Below, in pieces: positions 33,686 to 43,385 of a stretch of 64,000 nucleotides of DNA. The number at the start of each line of letters is the position of its first letter. Positions within the stretch are counted from its first letter, which is position 1. Below the pieces are notes generated by a model. The model was given only the letters and a program-made list of their open reading frames with translations. It did no database searches and was not told the DNA's origin. Origin of the DNA: Nonomuraea terrae (GTDB taxonomy: Bacteria > Actinomycetota > Actinomycetes > Streptosporangiales > Streptosporangiaceae); NCBI RefSeq assembly GCF_004348995.1, contig NZ_SMKQ01000012.1:22977-86976 (forward strand), in the 5' to 3' direction. Made by a program: the position numbers and the translations under genes.

Positions 33686-34653
33686 ACGGCATCCCGGTGG
33701 CGGCGCGGCTACGCGAGCCCACCCAGGTGGTGTTCCTCGCGCTGCTCGGCCTGATCGCGCTCGGCTGGGTCCTCGTCGCGCTCGACGGCGGCCAGTTCCT
33801 GACCATGGAGAGCGTCGTCGGGATCCAGCAGCGTTCCGCTGCCCTCGGCATCGTGGCCGTCGGGCAGACGCTGGCGATCCTGGCCGGGTCGCTCGACCTG
33901 TCGGTGGCATACCTGATCAGCCTGACCTCGCTGGTCGCGGCGGAGATCATGGCGGGCCAGGACGGGAACATCGTCCCCGCGGTCGCCGCGGTTCTGGCCC
34001 TCAGCGCTCTGGTGGGGCTGGTCAACGGGCTGGTCATCACCCGGCTCCGGGTCCACGCCTTCATCGCCACGCTCGGAGTCGCCCTGATCATCAGGGGCAT
34101 CCTCGACCACCTGTACGACGGGCCCGCGGGCAAGGTGCCCGAGTCGTTCCAGGTCCTCGGCTACTCCCGGATCGGACCGGTCCCCGTCTCCGCCCTGCTC
34201 TGGGCGGGCGTGGCCGTCGTGGCCTGGTTCCTGCTGAGCAGGACCCGGCTGGGATATCGGATCTACGCGGTCGGCGGGAACGAGGAGGTCGCCCGCCTGT
34301 CCGGGATCCGTACCGGGCGGATCGTCGTGCTCACCCATGTGCTGTGCTCCGTCTGCGCCGGCGTCGCGGGCCTGCTGCTGGCGAGCCGGCTCGGCGCCGG
34401 AGCGCCCACGGTGGGCACCGACGGCGGTTACGACCTTGAGTCCATCGCCGCGGTCGTGCTCGGCGGGACCGCGCTGGCCGGCGGCAAGGGCGGCGTGGCC
34501 GGAACCGTGGGCGGGGTGCTGCTGCTGGCCGTGCTGGACACCATCTTCAACCAGCTGGAGGTCAACTCCTTCGTCAAGGACGTGGTCCGCGGCGTGGTCA
34601 TCGTCATCGCGGTGGCCGTCTACGCCCGGCGTACCAAGGGGCGGTCGGCATGA
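33682..34653 (+). CDS. Sugar ABC permease 1 (RbsC-like)
   Basis: A 323-residue permease with about nine hydrophobic helices. GQTLAILAGSLDLSVAYLIS, NGLVITRLRVHAFIATLGV and the cytoplasmic GNEEVARLSGIR loop are family hallmarks. The start overlaps the ATPase stop (ATGA). It forms an unequal pair with the next permease, suggesting a heterodimeric channel. Confidence 0.93.
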   Translation: MNGIPVAARLREPTQVVFLALLGLIALGWVLVALDGGQFLTMESVVGIQQRSAALGIVAVGQTLAILAGSLDLSVAYLISLTSLVAAEIMAGQDGNIVPAVAAVLALSALVGLVNGLVITRLRVHAFIATLGVALIIRGILDHLYDGPAGKVPESFQVLGYSRIGPVPVSALLWAGVAVVAWFLLSRTRLGYRIYAVGGNEEVARLSGIRTGRIVVLTHVLCSVCAGVAGLLLASRLGAGAPTVGTDGGYDLESIAAVVLGGTALAGGKGGVAGTVGGVLLLAVLDTIFNQLEVNSFVKDVVRGVVIVIAVAVYARRTKGRSA

Positions 34654-35600
34654 AGCGGGCACTTCCCATCCTGGCGGTCCTCGTGGTGCTGCTGGCCGCG
34701 ATCGCCTTCGTCAATCCCTTCTTCCTGGAGCCCGCCGGATTCCTGGCATTCGCCAAGCGGGCCGCGCCGCTGGTGATCCTCGCGGCGGGGCAGTACTTCG
34801 TCATCGTCTCCGGCGAGTTCGACCTGTCGGTCGGTTCGCTGGTGACGGCCGAGGTGGTGATCGCCGCCCGCCTCATCGACGGCGAGGAACCCGCGACCTG
34901 GCCGGTCATCGCCCTGCTGATCGTCATCGGGCTGCTCGTCGGGCTGGTCAACGGCGTGGTCACCACCAAGTTGCGGGTCCCGTCGTTCATCGTGACGCTC
35001 GGCATGCTGCTCGTCCTGTCCGGAGCGGTGTTCCTGTGGTCGGGCGGCGCGCCGCGCGGTGCGCTGTCGGAGGGGTTCCGCGCCTTCGGCCGTGGCGGAC
35101 TCGGGCCGGTGCCGTGGTCGGTCTTGATCCTCCTGGCGGTCGGCGCGGCGGCGATCTGGCTCATGCGCGCCGACTTCGGCAAGACGCTGATGGTCGCCGG
35201 CGACAACGAGCGTGCCGCGGCGCTGTCCGGGGTCCGGGTCCACCGGGTCAAAATCTTCGCCTTCATGCTCTCCGGCCTGGCGGCGGCCGTCACGGCGATC
35301 CTGCTCGGCGGCTTCGCCGGCGTCTCTGCCCAGGTCGGCCAGGGGCTGGAGTTCTCCGCCATCACCGCGGTCGTCCTCGGCGGCGTGGTGCTCGGGGGCG
35401 GACGCGGCTCCGTGCTGGCCGCCATGGCCGGGGCCTTCACGCTGGAGGCGCTGTTCACCCTGCTCAACCTGTACGGCATCTCGGGGGCACTGGAGTTCAC
35501 CGTGCAGGGCGTCATCATCATCGTCGCGGTCGCGGCGGGAGCCGTCCGACTTCCCTGGAAGTTCACCCCCCGAAAAGGAGACGCACATGCCGCGTCGTAA
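34650..35600 (+). CDS. Sugar ABC permease 2 (RbsC-like)
   Basis: A 316-residue permease paralogous to permease 1: GQYFVIVSGEFDLSVGSLVT, NGVVTTKLRVPSFIVTLGML and GDNERAAALSGVRVH. Starts at ATG 34650 overlapping the preceding stop. It overlaps the binding-protein gene by 14 bases. Confidence 0.93.
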   Translation: MKRALPILAVLVVLLAAIAFVNPFFLEPAGFLAFAKRAAPLVILAAGQYFVIVSGEFDLSVGSLVTAEVVIAARLIDGEEPATWPVIALLIVIGLLVGLVNGVVTTKLRVPSFIVTLGMLLVLSGAVFLWSGGAPRGALSEGFRAFGRGGLGPVPWSVLILLAVGAAAIWLMRADFGKTLMVAGDNERAAALSGVRVHRVKIFAFMLSGLAAAVTAILLGGFAGVSAQVGQGLEFSAITAVVLGGVVLGGGRGSVLAAMAGAFTLEALFTLLNLYGISGALEFTVQGVIIIVAVAAGAVRLPWKFTPRKGDAHAAS

Positions 35601-36792
35601 GGCCACGGTCGCCGTGTTCGCCGCACTCGCCCTCGCGGGCTGCACCACCGACAAGCCGCCCGCCGCCCAGAGCAGCGCGCCGGCCGCGAGCACCGACCAG
35701 ACCGGCCAGGGGTCGGGCACGGGCACGCAGTCGAAGTTCTTCGTGCAGGCCGACTTCGACGCCCAGCTGGCCATGCGGTCGCAGACTCCGCAGGGCCCCG
35801 ACGGGAAGCCGTGGGAGCAGGCCATCACCCCGCAGATGACCGACACCAAGACGTTCAAGAAGGACGGACCGTACCACCTGTGCTTCTCCAACGCCGCGGT
35901 CAACAACCCCTGGCGGCAGGTCGGCTGGAAGACCATGCAGGCCGAGGTCGGCCTGCACAAGGAGATCACCGAGTTCACCGCCCTGGACGCCGAGGGCAAG
36001 GACGACAAGCAGATCTCCGACATCGCCGAGCTGCAGGCCAAGGGCTGCGACGCGCTGATCGTCTCGCCCAACACAACCGCCACGCTGACCCCGGCCGTGA
36101 AGGGCGCCTGCGGGAAGGTGCCGGTCATCGTGTTCGACCGGGGTGTGGAGACCGACTGCCCGGTGACGTTCATCAAGCCCATCGGCGGCTACCTGTACGG
36201 CGCCGACGCCGCCGACTTCCTGGTGGAGAAGGTGCCGGACGGCGGCAAGGTCCTGGCGCTGCGCATCAGCCCCGGCGTGGACGTGCTGGAGACCCGCTGG
36301 TCGGCGGCCAAGACGGTCTTCGACAAGAGCCGGCTCCAAGTCGTGGGCGTGGAGTTCACCGACGGCGACGCCGCAAAGACCAAGAGCATCGTCAACGACT
36401 ACATCCAGCGCTACGGCAAGATCGACGGCGTCTGGATGGACTCCGGAGGGACCGCCGTGGCCGCGGTCGAGGCGTTCGAGGACGCCGGCCTGCCGGTACC
36501 GCCGGTCACCGGCGAGGACCAGCAGGACTTCCTGCAGAAGTGGAAGGACGCGAAGCTCACCGCCATCGCGCCCACGTACCCGACGTACCAGTGGCGCACC
36601 CCGATCATCGCCGCACTGAAGATCCTCAAGGGAGAGGAGGTGCCCAAGGTCTGGAACCTGCCCCAGCCCAAGATCACCGAAGAGACCCTGCCCACCTACC
36701 TCCAGCCGAACATGCCGCCGCTGCACTACGCCCTGTGCGGCTGCGAGGACCTGCCCGGGTTCCCGGAGAACTGGGGCGGAAAGAAGAGCTGA
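35587..36792 (+). CDS. Sugar ABC importer binding lipoprotein
   Basis: A 401-residue RbsB-type binding protein. Signal peptide with lipobox LALAGC, Cys19, then a low-complexity linker to about residue 55. The binding domain contains LCFSNAAVNNPWRQVGWKTM, GCDALIVSPNTTATLTPAVK and IVFDRGVETD. ATG 35587 follows AAAAGGAG. The linker is longer than usual. Followed 27 bases later by the isomerase gene in the same operon. Confidence 0.92.
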   Translation: MPRRKATVAVFAALALAGCTTDKPPAAQSSAPAASTDQTGQGSGTGTQSKFFVQADFDAQLAMRSQTPQGPDGKPWEQAITPQMTDTKTFKKDGPYHLCFSNAAVNNPWRQVGWKTMQAEVGLHKEITEFTALDAEGKDDKQISDIAELQAKGCDALIVSPNTTATLTPAVKGACGKVPVIVFDRGVETDCPVTFIKPIGGYLYGADAADFLVEKVPDGGKVLALRISPGVDVLETRWSAAKTVFDKSRLQVVGVEFTDGDAAKTKSIVNDYIQRYGKIDGVWMDSGGTAVAAVEAFEDAGLPVPPVTGEDQQDFLQKWKDAKLTAIAPTYPTYQWRTPIIAALKILKGEEVPKVWNLPQPKITEETLPTYLQPNMPPLHYALCGCEDLPGFPENWGGKKS

Positions 36793-36819
36793 GCCGAGAC
36801 GACGACGAAGAGGGACGCC

Positions 36820-37653
36820 ATGTTCTCCATCGGAGTGAACACCTGGGTCTGGGTCTCCCCGCTGACCGACGACGACCTGGCGCGGCTCGCGCCGCGCGTC
36901 GCCGGGTGGGGCTTCGACGTCATCGAACTGCCCGTCGAGTGGCCTGGCGACTGGAACCCGGACAAGGCCGCGGCGGTGCTGGCCGAGCACGGGCTGGCCG
37001 CGTCGGTGGTGCTGGTCATGCCGCCGGGGCGGGAGCTCGTGGCCGCGTCCCCGGAGGCGGTCCGTGACACCCAGGACTACCTGCGGCACTGCGTCGACGT
37101 GGCGGTGGCCGTCGGCTCCCCCGTGATCGGGGGGCCGGCGTACGCCTCGGTCGGGCGTACGTGGCGGCTCTCGCCGGACGAGCGCCGCAGCGCGTACGCC
37201 GAGCTGCGCGAGAATCTGCGGCCCGTCCTGGACCACGCGGGCGAGCGCGGGATCAAGCTCGCGGTCGAGCCGCTCAACCGGTACGAGACCAGTCTGCTCA
37301 ACACCGTCGAGCAGGCGCTCGACGCGCTGCCGGAGGACTGCTACCTGGCACTGGACGTCTACCACATGAACATCGAGGAGAAGGACCCCGCCCAGGCGGT
37401 ACGGGCCGCGGCGGGCCGGATCGGGCACGTGCAGGTGTGCGGCACCGATCGCGGCACGCCGGGGGCAGACCACTTCGACTGGCCCGGCTTCACCCAAGCC
37501 CTGCGGGACGCCGGCTACACCGGCCCGCTCGTCATCGAGTCGTTCACCGCTCACAACCAGACCATCGCCACCGCGGCCTCCATCTGGCGGCCGCTCGCGG
37601 AAAGCCAGGACACGCTGGCCGTGGACGGCCTCGCCTACCTGCGCACTCTCTGA
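36820..37653 (+). CDS. Sugar phosphate isomerase/epimerase (TIM barrel)
   Basis: A 277-residue xylose-isomerase-like TIM barrel related to ketose 3-epimerases. Metal ligands are suggested by LAVEPLNRYETSL (Glu), YLALDVYHMNIEE (Asp, His), GHVQVCGTDRG and LVIESFT (Glu). ATG 36820 follows GAGGGACGCC. It is the last gene of the importer operon and is followed by a strong hairpin. It probably isomerises the imported sugar; the substrate is unknown. Confidence 0.85.
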   Translation: MFSIGVNTWVWVSPLTDDDLARLAPRVAGWGFDVIELPVEWPGDWNPDKAAAVLAEHGLAASVVLVMPPGRELVAASPEAVRDTQDYLRHCVDVAVAVGSPVIGGPAYASVGRTWRLSPDERRSAYAELRENLRPVLDHAGERGIKLAVEPLNRYETSLLNTVEQALDALPEDCYLALDVYHMNIEEKDPAQAVRAAAGRIGHVQVCGTDRGTPGADHFDWPGFTQALRDAGYTGPLVIESFTAHNQTIATAASIWRPLAESQDTLAVDGLAYLRTL

Positions 37654-37664
37654 CGCCCGCCGGC

Positions 37665-37682
37665 GCGCCCCCGCCGGGGCGC
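37665..37682 (+). terminator. Hairpin after the importer/isomerase operon
   Basis: GCGCCCC and GGGGCGC pair perfectly around CGCC, 12 bases after the isomerase stop. Confidence 0.65.
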
Positions 37683-37719
37683 TTCCGGTCACCCCCTTCT
37701 CCCCACCCGGAGATTCGCC

Positions 37720-40700
37720 ATGCGACGATTTCTCGCTGCCCTCTTACTCCCAGCCTTGTTACTGGTGCTGTCGCCGGCTCCCGCCCAGGCGACCGGTGCC
37801 CTTCACGGGTTCCGCGCCCTGCTGTTCACCAAAGCGGTCGGGTACGTGCACGACTCCATCCCGGCCGGCAGCCAGATGGTGAACGACCTGGCCGCGGCCC
37901 ATGCCTTCGAAGTGGTGCAGAGCGCCGACTCCTCCGTGTTCAACGACACCGACCTGGCCGGGTTCGACGTCCTGATCATGCTGCAGAACTCCGGCATGGT
38001 GTGGGAGAACGACGCCCAGCGCCAGGCGCTGCAGAAGTTCGTCCGATCGGGCAAGGGCGTCGTGGCGATCCACAACGCGCTCGACATGGGCGTCGAGAAC
38101 GAGTTCCCCTGGTGGGACGATCTGATCAACGGCGGCGCCCACATGCCGGCGCACTCGCCGGGCGTCCTCCAGGGCCTCGCCAAGGTCGTCGACCGGGTGC
38201 ACCCCTCCACGAAGAACCTCCCGCAGCGGTGGCAGCGCCCGGAGGAGTGGTACAACTTCTCGCCGAACCCGCGCGGCAACGTGCACGTCCTGGTCGCCGC
38301 GGACGAGACGACCTACGACCCCGGCTCCTCGGCCATGGGGGCGGACCACCCGATCTCCTGGTGCCGCCAGGCCGAGAGCGCCCGGGTGTGGGCCACCGCC
38401 ATGGGACACGACGCGGGCGCGTACGCCGAGCCCGAGTTCCGCGAGCACGTACTCGGCGGCATCGAGTGGGCGGCGGGCGCCCAGCCGGGCGACTGCGGCG
38501 GCACTGTATGGAGCAGCTTCGAGAAGGTCACCCTCGACGACAACACCAGCAACCCGATGGAGCTGGACGTCGCCCCCGACGGCCGCGTGTTCTACGTCCA
38601 GCGCCAGGGCGAGGTGAAGATCTACAAGCCCGACACCCACCTGACCGTCACCGCCGCCACCCTCGACGTCTACACCGGCGGTGAGGACGGCCTGGTCGGC
38701 ATGGAACTGGACCCGAACTTCGCCCAGAACGGGTGGATCTATGTGTACTGGTCACCGGCTGACAGCGCCGAGGACGTCAACAGGCTGTCCCGGTTCACCG
38801 TGCAGGGCGACACCATCGACCTGAGCACCGAAAAGAAGATCATCGAGGTCCCCGCCTATCGTGCCCGGACCTTCCCCGAGCCCGGCCACACCGGCGGTGC
38901 GGTTGAGTTCGGCCCCGACGGCAGCCTCTACCTGAGCGTCGGCGACGACACGCCGCCGAACCTGTCGCCCGACTGGCAGGGGTACGCGCCGCTCGACTGG
39001 CGTCCCGGCCAGCAGATGCTGGACGCAGCCCGTACCGCGGGCAACACCAACGACCTGCGCGGCAAGATCCTGCGGATCAAGCCGAAGGCCGACGGCGGCT
39101 ACGAAATCCCCGAGGGCAACCTCTTCCCGCCGGGCACCGCCAAGACCCGCCCCGAGATCTACGCCATGGGCTTCCGCAACCCGTTCCGGTTCACCGTCGA
39201 CGCCAAGACCGGGTACCTGCACGTGTCCGACTACGGCCCGGACCGGGGCGGCGCCACCACCGACCGGGGACCCGAGGGCCTGGTGGAGTACAACGTCATC
39301 AAGAAGGCGGGCAACTTCGGCTGGCCGTTCTGCCACGGTGACAACCAGCCGTACGCGCCGTACAACCCGGACACCAAGGAGATCGGCGCCAAGTTCACCT
39401 GCGCCGCCCCCGTCAACGAGTCGCCGAACAACACCGGCCTGACCGAGCTGCCGCCGATCGAGAAGCCGGTCATGTGGTACGGCTACGACACCTCTCCGAC
39501 CTTCCCCGAGCTCGGCTCAGGCGGCGCGGCGCCGATGAGCGGCCCGGTCTACCGGTACAAGGCCGACAACCCGTCGGAGACCAAGTTCCCGGCCTACTTC
39601 GACGGCGTGAACCTCTTCTACGAGTGGTCGCGCCACTACGTCAAGGAGATCCACCTCGACGCCGACGACAAGGTCTTCAAGATCAACAACTTCCTGGGGA
39701 ACACGCCCTTCCTCAAGCCGATGGACATGACCTTCGGCCCCGACGGCTCGCTGTACCTGCTGGAGTGGGGCACCGACTTCGGCGGCGGCAACAACGACTC
39801 CGGCCTCTACCGGATCGACTACGCGGCCGGCGCCCGCTCGCCGGTGGCGAAGGCCACCTCCTCGCGGACCGACGGCCCGACCCCCCTGAGCGTCGAGTTC
39901 GACGCCTCCGGCAGCTACGACCCCGACGGCGACGCCCTCACCTACGCCTGGGACTTCGACGGCGACGGCACCGTCGACTCCACCGAGGTCAAGGCGAGCC
40001 ACGTGTACCAGACCGCGGGCGAGTTCACCGCCCAGCTCAGGGTGAGCGACAGCAGCGGCAAGGAGGGCTTCGCCAACATCGACATCATCGCCGGCAACAC
40101 CCGGCCCACGGTGACCATCGAGACCCCGCTGAACGGCTCGCCGATCCAGTTCGGCCAGGACGTGCCGTACAAGATCAAGGTCACCGACCCCGAGGACGGC
40201 GAGATCGACTGCTCCAAGGTGTTCGTCAACCCGGCGCTCGGCCATGACGACCACGAGCACGAGACCGTGGAGATCCCCGGCTGCGAGGGCGTCGTCAACA
40301 CCGGCAACCTCGGCGGGCATCCCGACGGCGCCAACCTGTTCTACGTGCTCAACGCGCGCTACACCGACGGTTCGCAGGACATGCCGCTCACCGGTCACGC
40401 CAAGGCGATCCTGCAGCCGATGCGCAAGCAGGCCGAGTTCTTCAACGCCCAGTCGGGCGTGCGGGTCATCGAGGAGCAGGGCGCCGAGAGCGGCAAGCGC
40501 ATCGGCGACATCAGCAACAACGACTGGATCTCGTTCACTCCGATGAACCTGCACGCCGTCAAGGGCGTGAACTACCGGCTGTCCAGCCCCACCGGCGGCG
40601 GGGCGATCGAACTGCACGCCGAGTCCCCCACCGGCCGGCTCCTGGCCAGGACCACGGTCCCCGGTACCGGAGGCTGGAACAACTACCAGCAGACCCAGAC

Positions 40701-42339
40701 CGTCCCGGTGGCGGCGGACGCGACGACCTCGACGCTCTACGTGGTGTTCAAGAACTCCGCCGCCAACGCCTTCGACCTGGACGCCGTCCAGTTCGTGGGC
40801 GATGCTCCGCCTCCCGTGATCGAGCCGGGCGTCTACACGGTCACCGCCCAGCACAGCGGCAAGAACGTGACCACGCAGGACGCCTCGACCGCCGACGACG
40901 CCACGCTCGTCCAGTCGGGCGCCACCAGCGATCCGATCCAGCGGTGGGAGGTGATGCCCGCGCCCGGCGGCTACCAGCTCAAGAACGCCGGCAGCGGCAA
41001 GTGCGCGGACGTCCCGGGCGGCACCACCACACCCGGTACCCAGCTCGTCCAGTGGACCTGCCACGCGAGCGGCACCGGTGACGCGCCCAACCAGTACTTC
41101 ACCCTGGTCCCGGCCGGCGGTGACGGCCTCTTCCAGATCGTCTCGGCCAAGACCGGGCTGTGCGTCGACGTCTTCGGCGTCTCCCAGGACGACGGCGCCG
41201 CGGTGATCCAGTGGAACTGCACGCTCGCCCCCAACCAGACCTTCCGCTTCACCAAGGCCGGTGGTGAGACTGCCGACAAGACCGCGCCGACCACCACGGC
41301 GAAGCCGAACCCGGCCGAGCCGAACGGCAAGGAGGGCTGGTACGGCACCGCTCCGGTCGAGATCACCCTGACCGCGGCCGATGAGGAGGGCGGCTCCGGC
41401 GTGGCCGCCAGCGAGTACCGGATCGACGGCGGCGCCTGGACCGCGTACAGCACGCCGTTCACCGTGAGCGGCGACGGGGCGCGCACCCTGGAGTACCGTT
41501 CGCGGGATGGCGCGGGCAACGTCGAGCAGGCCCGCTCGCTCACCCTCAAGATCGACGCGACCGCCCCGCAGACCACCGCGTCGTTCGCCCCGCCCAACGA
41601 GAAGGGATGGAGCAAGGACTCGGTCCCGGTCGAGCTGGCCGCGCAGGACGCCCACTCCGGCGTCAAGCGCATCGAGTACGCGCTCGACGGCGGCGCCTGG
41701 ACTCCCTACGCGGGAACGCCCGTGGTGGTCGACGGCGACGGCGAGCACGAGCTGCGCTACCGCACGGCCGACGCGGCAGGCAACGTCGAGGAGGAGAAGG
41801 CCGCGGTGTTGAAGATCGACGGCACCAAGCCCACCCTGTTGGTGTCCGGCGTGGCCGACGGCGAGACGTACGGCGACCACCAAGACGTGGCGATCGCCTG
41901 GGAGGCCGTGGACGCCACCTCGGGCGTCCGCAGCACGACCGGCACCCTCGACAACGCCCCGTACACATCGGGTTCGGTGCTGCCGCTGTTCACCCAGACG
42001 CTGGGCACGCACACGGTCGCGGTCACGTCCACGGACAACGCCGGCAACGCGGTGACCACGTCGGTACGGTTCGGCGTCACCACGTCGCTGCAGGACATGC
42101 AGAACCTGCTCGACAGGTTCCGTGCCAGCGGCTGGCTGTCGCAGGGCGCGCACGGCAAGCTGACGAAGAGGCTCACCCAGGCCCGCAAGGCCGAGGCGTC
42201 CGGCAAGGACGACCGGGCGGTGCGGTTCCTCGATGAGTTCAAGGAACGCGTCACGGACGCGACGCTCGTCCCTCGCGCCGACGTTCGTCAGGTGCTCACC
42301 CGCGACGCCGACAAGGTGATCTCGGTCATCCGTGGCTGA
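37720..42339 (+). CDS. Secreted ThuA / sorbosone dehydrogenase multidomain protein
   Basis: A 1539-residue secreted protein. In order: signal peptide (1-25), ThuA-like domain (about 28-245, with HNALDMGVENEFPWWDDLI), PQQ-type glucose/sorbosone dehydrogenase propeller (about 265-700; GFRNPFRFTVDAKTGYLHV, GAPMSGPVYRY-like), PKD (about 715-790; DPDGDALTYAWDFDGDGTVD), a gap with possible His-rich DDHEHE, CBM6-like module (about 900-1025), ricin-type lectin (about 1030-1165, CxDV and QWxC), two Ig-like repeats with YRIDGGAW / YALDGGAW (about 1180-1380), one more Ig-like unit and a C-terminal FIMAH-type helical bundle. ATG 37720 follows the operon terminator. It likely oxidises or binds extracellular glycans. 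Confidence 0.88.
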   Translation: MRRFLAALLLPALLLVLSPAPAQATGALHGFRALLFTKAVGYVHDSIPAGSQMVNDLAAAHAFEVVQSADSSVFNDTDLAGFDVLIMLQNSGMVWENDAQRQALQKFVRSGKGVVAIHNALDMGVENEFPWWDDLINGGAHMPAHSPGVLQGLAKVVDRVHPSTKNLPQRWQRPEEWYNFSPNPRGNVHVLVAADETTYDPGSSAMGADHPISWCRQAESARVWATAMGHDAGAYAEPEFREHVLGGIEWAAGAQPGDCGGTVWSSFEKVTLDDNTSNPMELDVAPDGRVFYVQRQGEVKIYKPDTHLTVTAATLDVYTGGEDGLVGMELDPNFAQNGWIYVYWSPADSAEDVNRLSRFTVQGDTIDLSTEKKIIEVPAYRARTFPEPGHTGGAVEFGPDGSLYLSVGDDTPPNLSPDWQGYAPLDWRPGQQMLDAARTAGNTNDLRGKILRIKPKADGGYEIPEGNLFPPGTAKTRPEIYAMGFRNPFRFTVDAKTGYLHVSDYGPDRGGATTDRGPEGLVEYNVIKKAGNFGWPFCHGDNQPYAPYNPDTKEIGAKFTCAAPVNESPNNTGLTELPPIEKPVMWYGYDTSPTFPELGSGGAAPMSGPVYRYKADNPSETKFPAYFDGVNLFYEWSRHYVKEIHLDADDKVFKINNFLGNTPFLKPMDMTFGPDGSLYLLEWGTDFGGGNNDSGLYRIDYAAGARSPVAKATSSRTDGPTPLSVEFDASGSYDPDGDALTYAWDFDGDGTVDSTEVKASHVYQTAGEFTAQLRVSDSSGKEGFANIDIIAGNTRPTVTIETPLNGSPIQFGQDVPYKIKVTDPEDGEIDCSKVFVNPALGHDDHEHETVEIPGCEGVVNTGNLGGHPDGANLFYVLNARYTDGSQDMPLTGHAKAILQPMRKQAEFFNAQSGVRVIEEQGAESGKRIGDISNNDWISFTPMNLHAVKGVNYRLSSPTGGGAIELHAESPTGRLLARTTVPGTGGWNNYQQTQTVPVAADATTSTLYVVFKNSAANAFDLDAVQFVGDAPPPVIEPGVYTVTAQHSGKNVTTQDASTADDATLVQSGATSDPIQRWEVMPAPGGYQLKNAGSGKCADVPGGTTTPGTQLVQWTCHASGTGDAPNQYFTLVPAGGDGLFQIVSAKTGLCVDVFGVSQDDGAAVIQWNCTLAPNQTFRFTKAGGETADKTAPTTTAKPNPAEPNGKEGWYGTAPVEITLTAADEEGGSGVAASEYRIDGGAWTAYSTPFTVSGDGARTLEYRSRDGAGNVEQARSLTLKIDATAPQTTASFAPPNEKGWSKDSVPVELAAQDAHSGVKRIEYALDGGAWTPYAGTPVVVDGDGEHELRYRTADAAGNVEEEKAAVLKIDGTKPTLLVSGVADGETYGDHQDVAIAWEAVDATSGVRSTTGTLDNAPYTSGSVLPLFTQTLGTHTVAVTSTDNAGNAVTTSVRFGVTTSLQDMQNLLDRFRASGWLSQGAHGKLTKRLTQARKAEASGKDDRAVRFLDEFKERVTDATLVPRADVRQVLTRDADKVISVIRG

Positions 42340-42359
42340 GAGAGCTGAACACCTCCCGG

Positions 42360-42390
42360 GCCGCCGTCTCGCCACATGCGGGGCGGCGGC
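42360..42390 (+). terminator. Long hairpin after the ThuA/GSDH gene
   Basis: A 13-pair stem (including G-T pairs) with GCCGCC against GGCGGC at its base and a CACAT loop, 20 bases after the stop. Confidence 0.7.
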
Positions 42391-42414
42391 ACGGGCCTGC
42401 CTTCACCGAGAGAC

Positions 42415-43167
42415 CGAACGCCGGCCACGTTGCCGGCCTGGCATCGCAAACTCGCGATGAAGAAGTGGGACTACAGCAAACGTCGCAGTCCCGGACGGCC
42501 ACCCACCGCCGCTGCGGTCAAGGCCCTCATCCTGCGCATGGCCGCGGAGAACCGTCGCCGGGGTCCCCGGCGTATCCAGGGTGAACTGACCCGCCTCGGC
42601 CACAAGATCTCGGCTTCTACTGTGTGGAACATCCTGAACCGGGCCGGGATCGACCCCGCTCCGCGCCGCAGCGGGCGGACATGGAAGCAGCTCCTGACAG
42701 CCCAGGCCGAGCGCATCGTCGCCGTCGACTTCCTGCACGTGGACACCGTCAACCTCACACGCCTGCATGCCCTGATCATGCTCGAACACGGCAGCCGCCG
42801 CGCCCACCTGCTCGGCGTTACCGCCAACCCCACCGGCCCATGGACTTCCTGATGAACACTGACATCGACACGACAAAGCTGAAGTTCGTGATCCGCGACC
42901 GCGGCGGCCCGTTCACCGATGCCTTCGACGCGGTCTTCGTCGACGCCGGCCTACGGGTCATCAAGAGCCCACCGCAGGCTCCGAAGGCGAACGCTCACCC
43001 GCTACCTGGCGCACTACAACACGGCCCGACCTCACCGCGGCATCGGGCAGTTGTCCCCATCGCAAGTTGAAACAAGCCCGCCAACCCCGATTGACCTGGC
43101 CGACCACCGAGTCCACCGCAGAGCCATCCTCGGCGGCCTCGTCAACGAGCACCGGATCACCAGCTGA
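42415..43167 (+). pseudogene. Integrase-type (rve) transposase, internally deleted and frameshifted
   Basis: Reads LPAWHRKLAMKKWDYSKRRS, RRIQGELTRLGHKISASTVW, VAVDFLHVDTVNLTRLHAL; after a gap, IDTTKLKFVIRDRGGPFTD and GLRVIKSPPQAPKANA, then in another frame TRYLAHYNTARPHRGIGQL. The Asp-Asp part of the DDE core survives, but about 35 residues with the Glu are deleted at about 42995 and the frame changes at about 42840. Same family as the element at 62023. Confidence 0.85.
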
Positions 43168-43265
43168 TCAGATGGCCAGCTGACACCACCCGAGAACCGG
43201 CAGGTCAGACACCGCATCCTATTGACGAGCCGCACAGCATAACCGCCGGTCAGGCCATGATCAAA

Positions 43266-43308
43266 GCGCGCCCTGCAGGATTCGAACCTGCGACCGTCGG
43301 ATGAGAAG
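43266..43308 (-). other. 3' half of a tRNA-Arg-like sequence, possible attachment-site scar
   Basis: On the minus strand, the sequence has a T-arm with stem GCAGG/CCTGC around TTCGAAT and then AGGGCGC, the expected 3' acceptor strand. Upstream, the loop CTTCTCA followed by TCCGA looks like the anticodon loop of tRNA-Arg(TCT) with one change. The 5' half, including the other side of the anticodon stem, is absent. Integrative elements often carry such 3' tRNA ends. Confidence 0.55.
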
Positions 43309-43385
43309 TGGATCGGCAGTCGGCGGCTCTGTAGTGCGGTGGCCAGCGGCTACAGGCTGTGACACGGTGAGTGGGATGGAGATCA

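Noticed and set aside
35563..37692. A 709-codon minus-strand frame
   Set aside because: Antisense to the binding-protein and isomerase genes, which have convincing motifs and ribosome sites.
37720..42339. Splitting the giant gene into several genes
   Set aside because: The frame is open throughout, and the domains follow one another without internal ribosome sites or stops.
39517..42375. A 952-codon minus-strand frame
   Set aside because: Antisense to the ThuA/GSDH gene, with composition-driven repeats and no recognisable domain.
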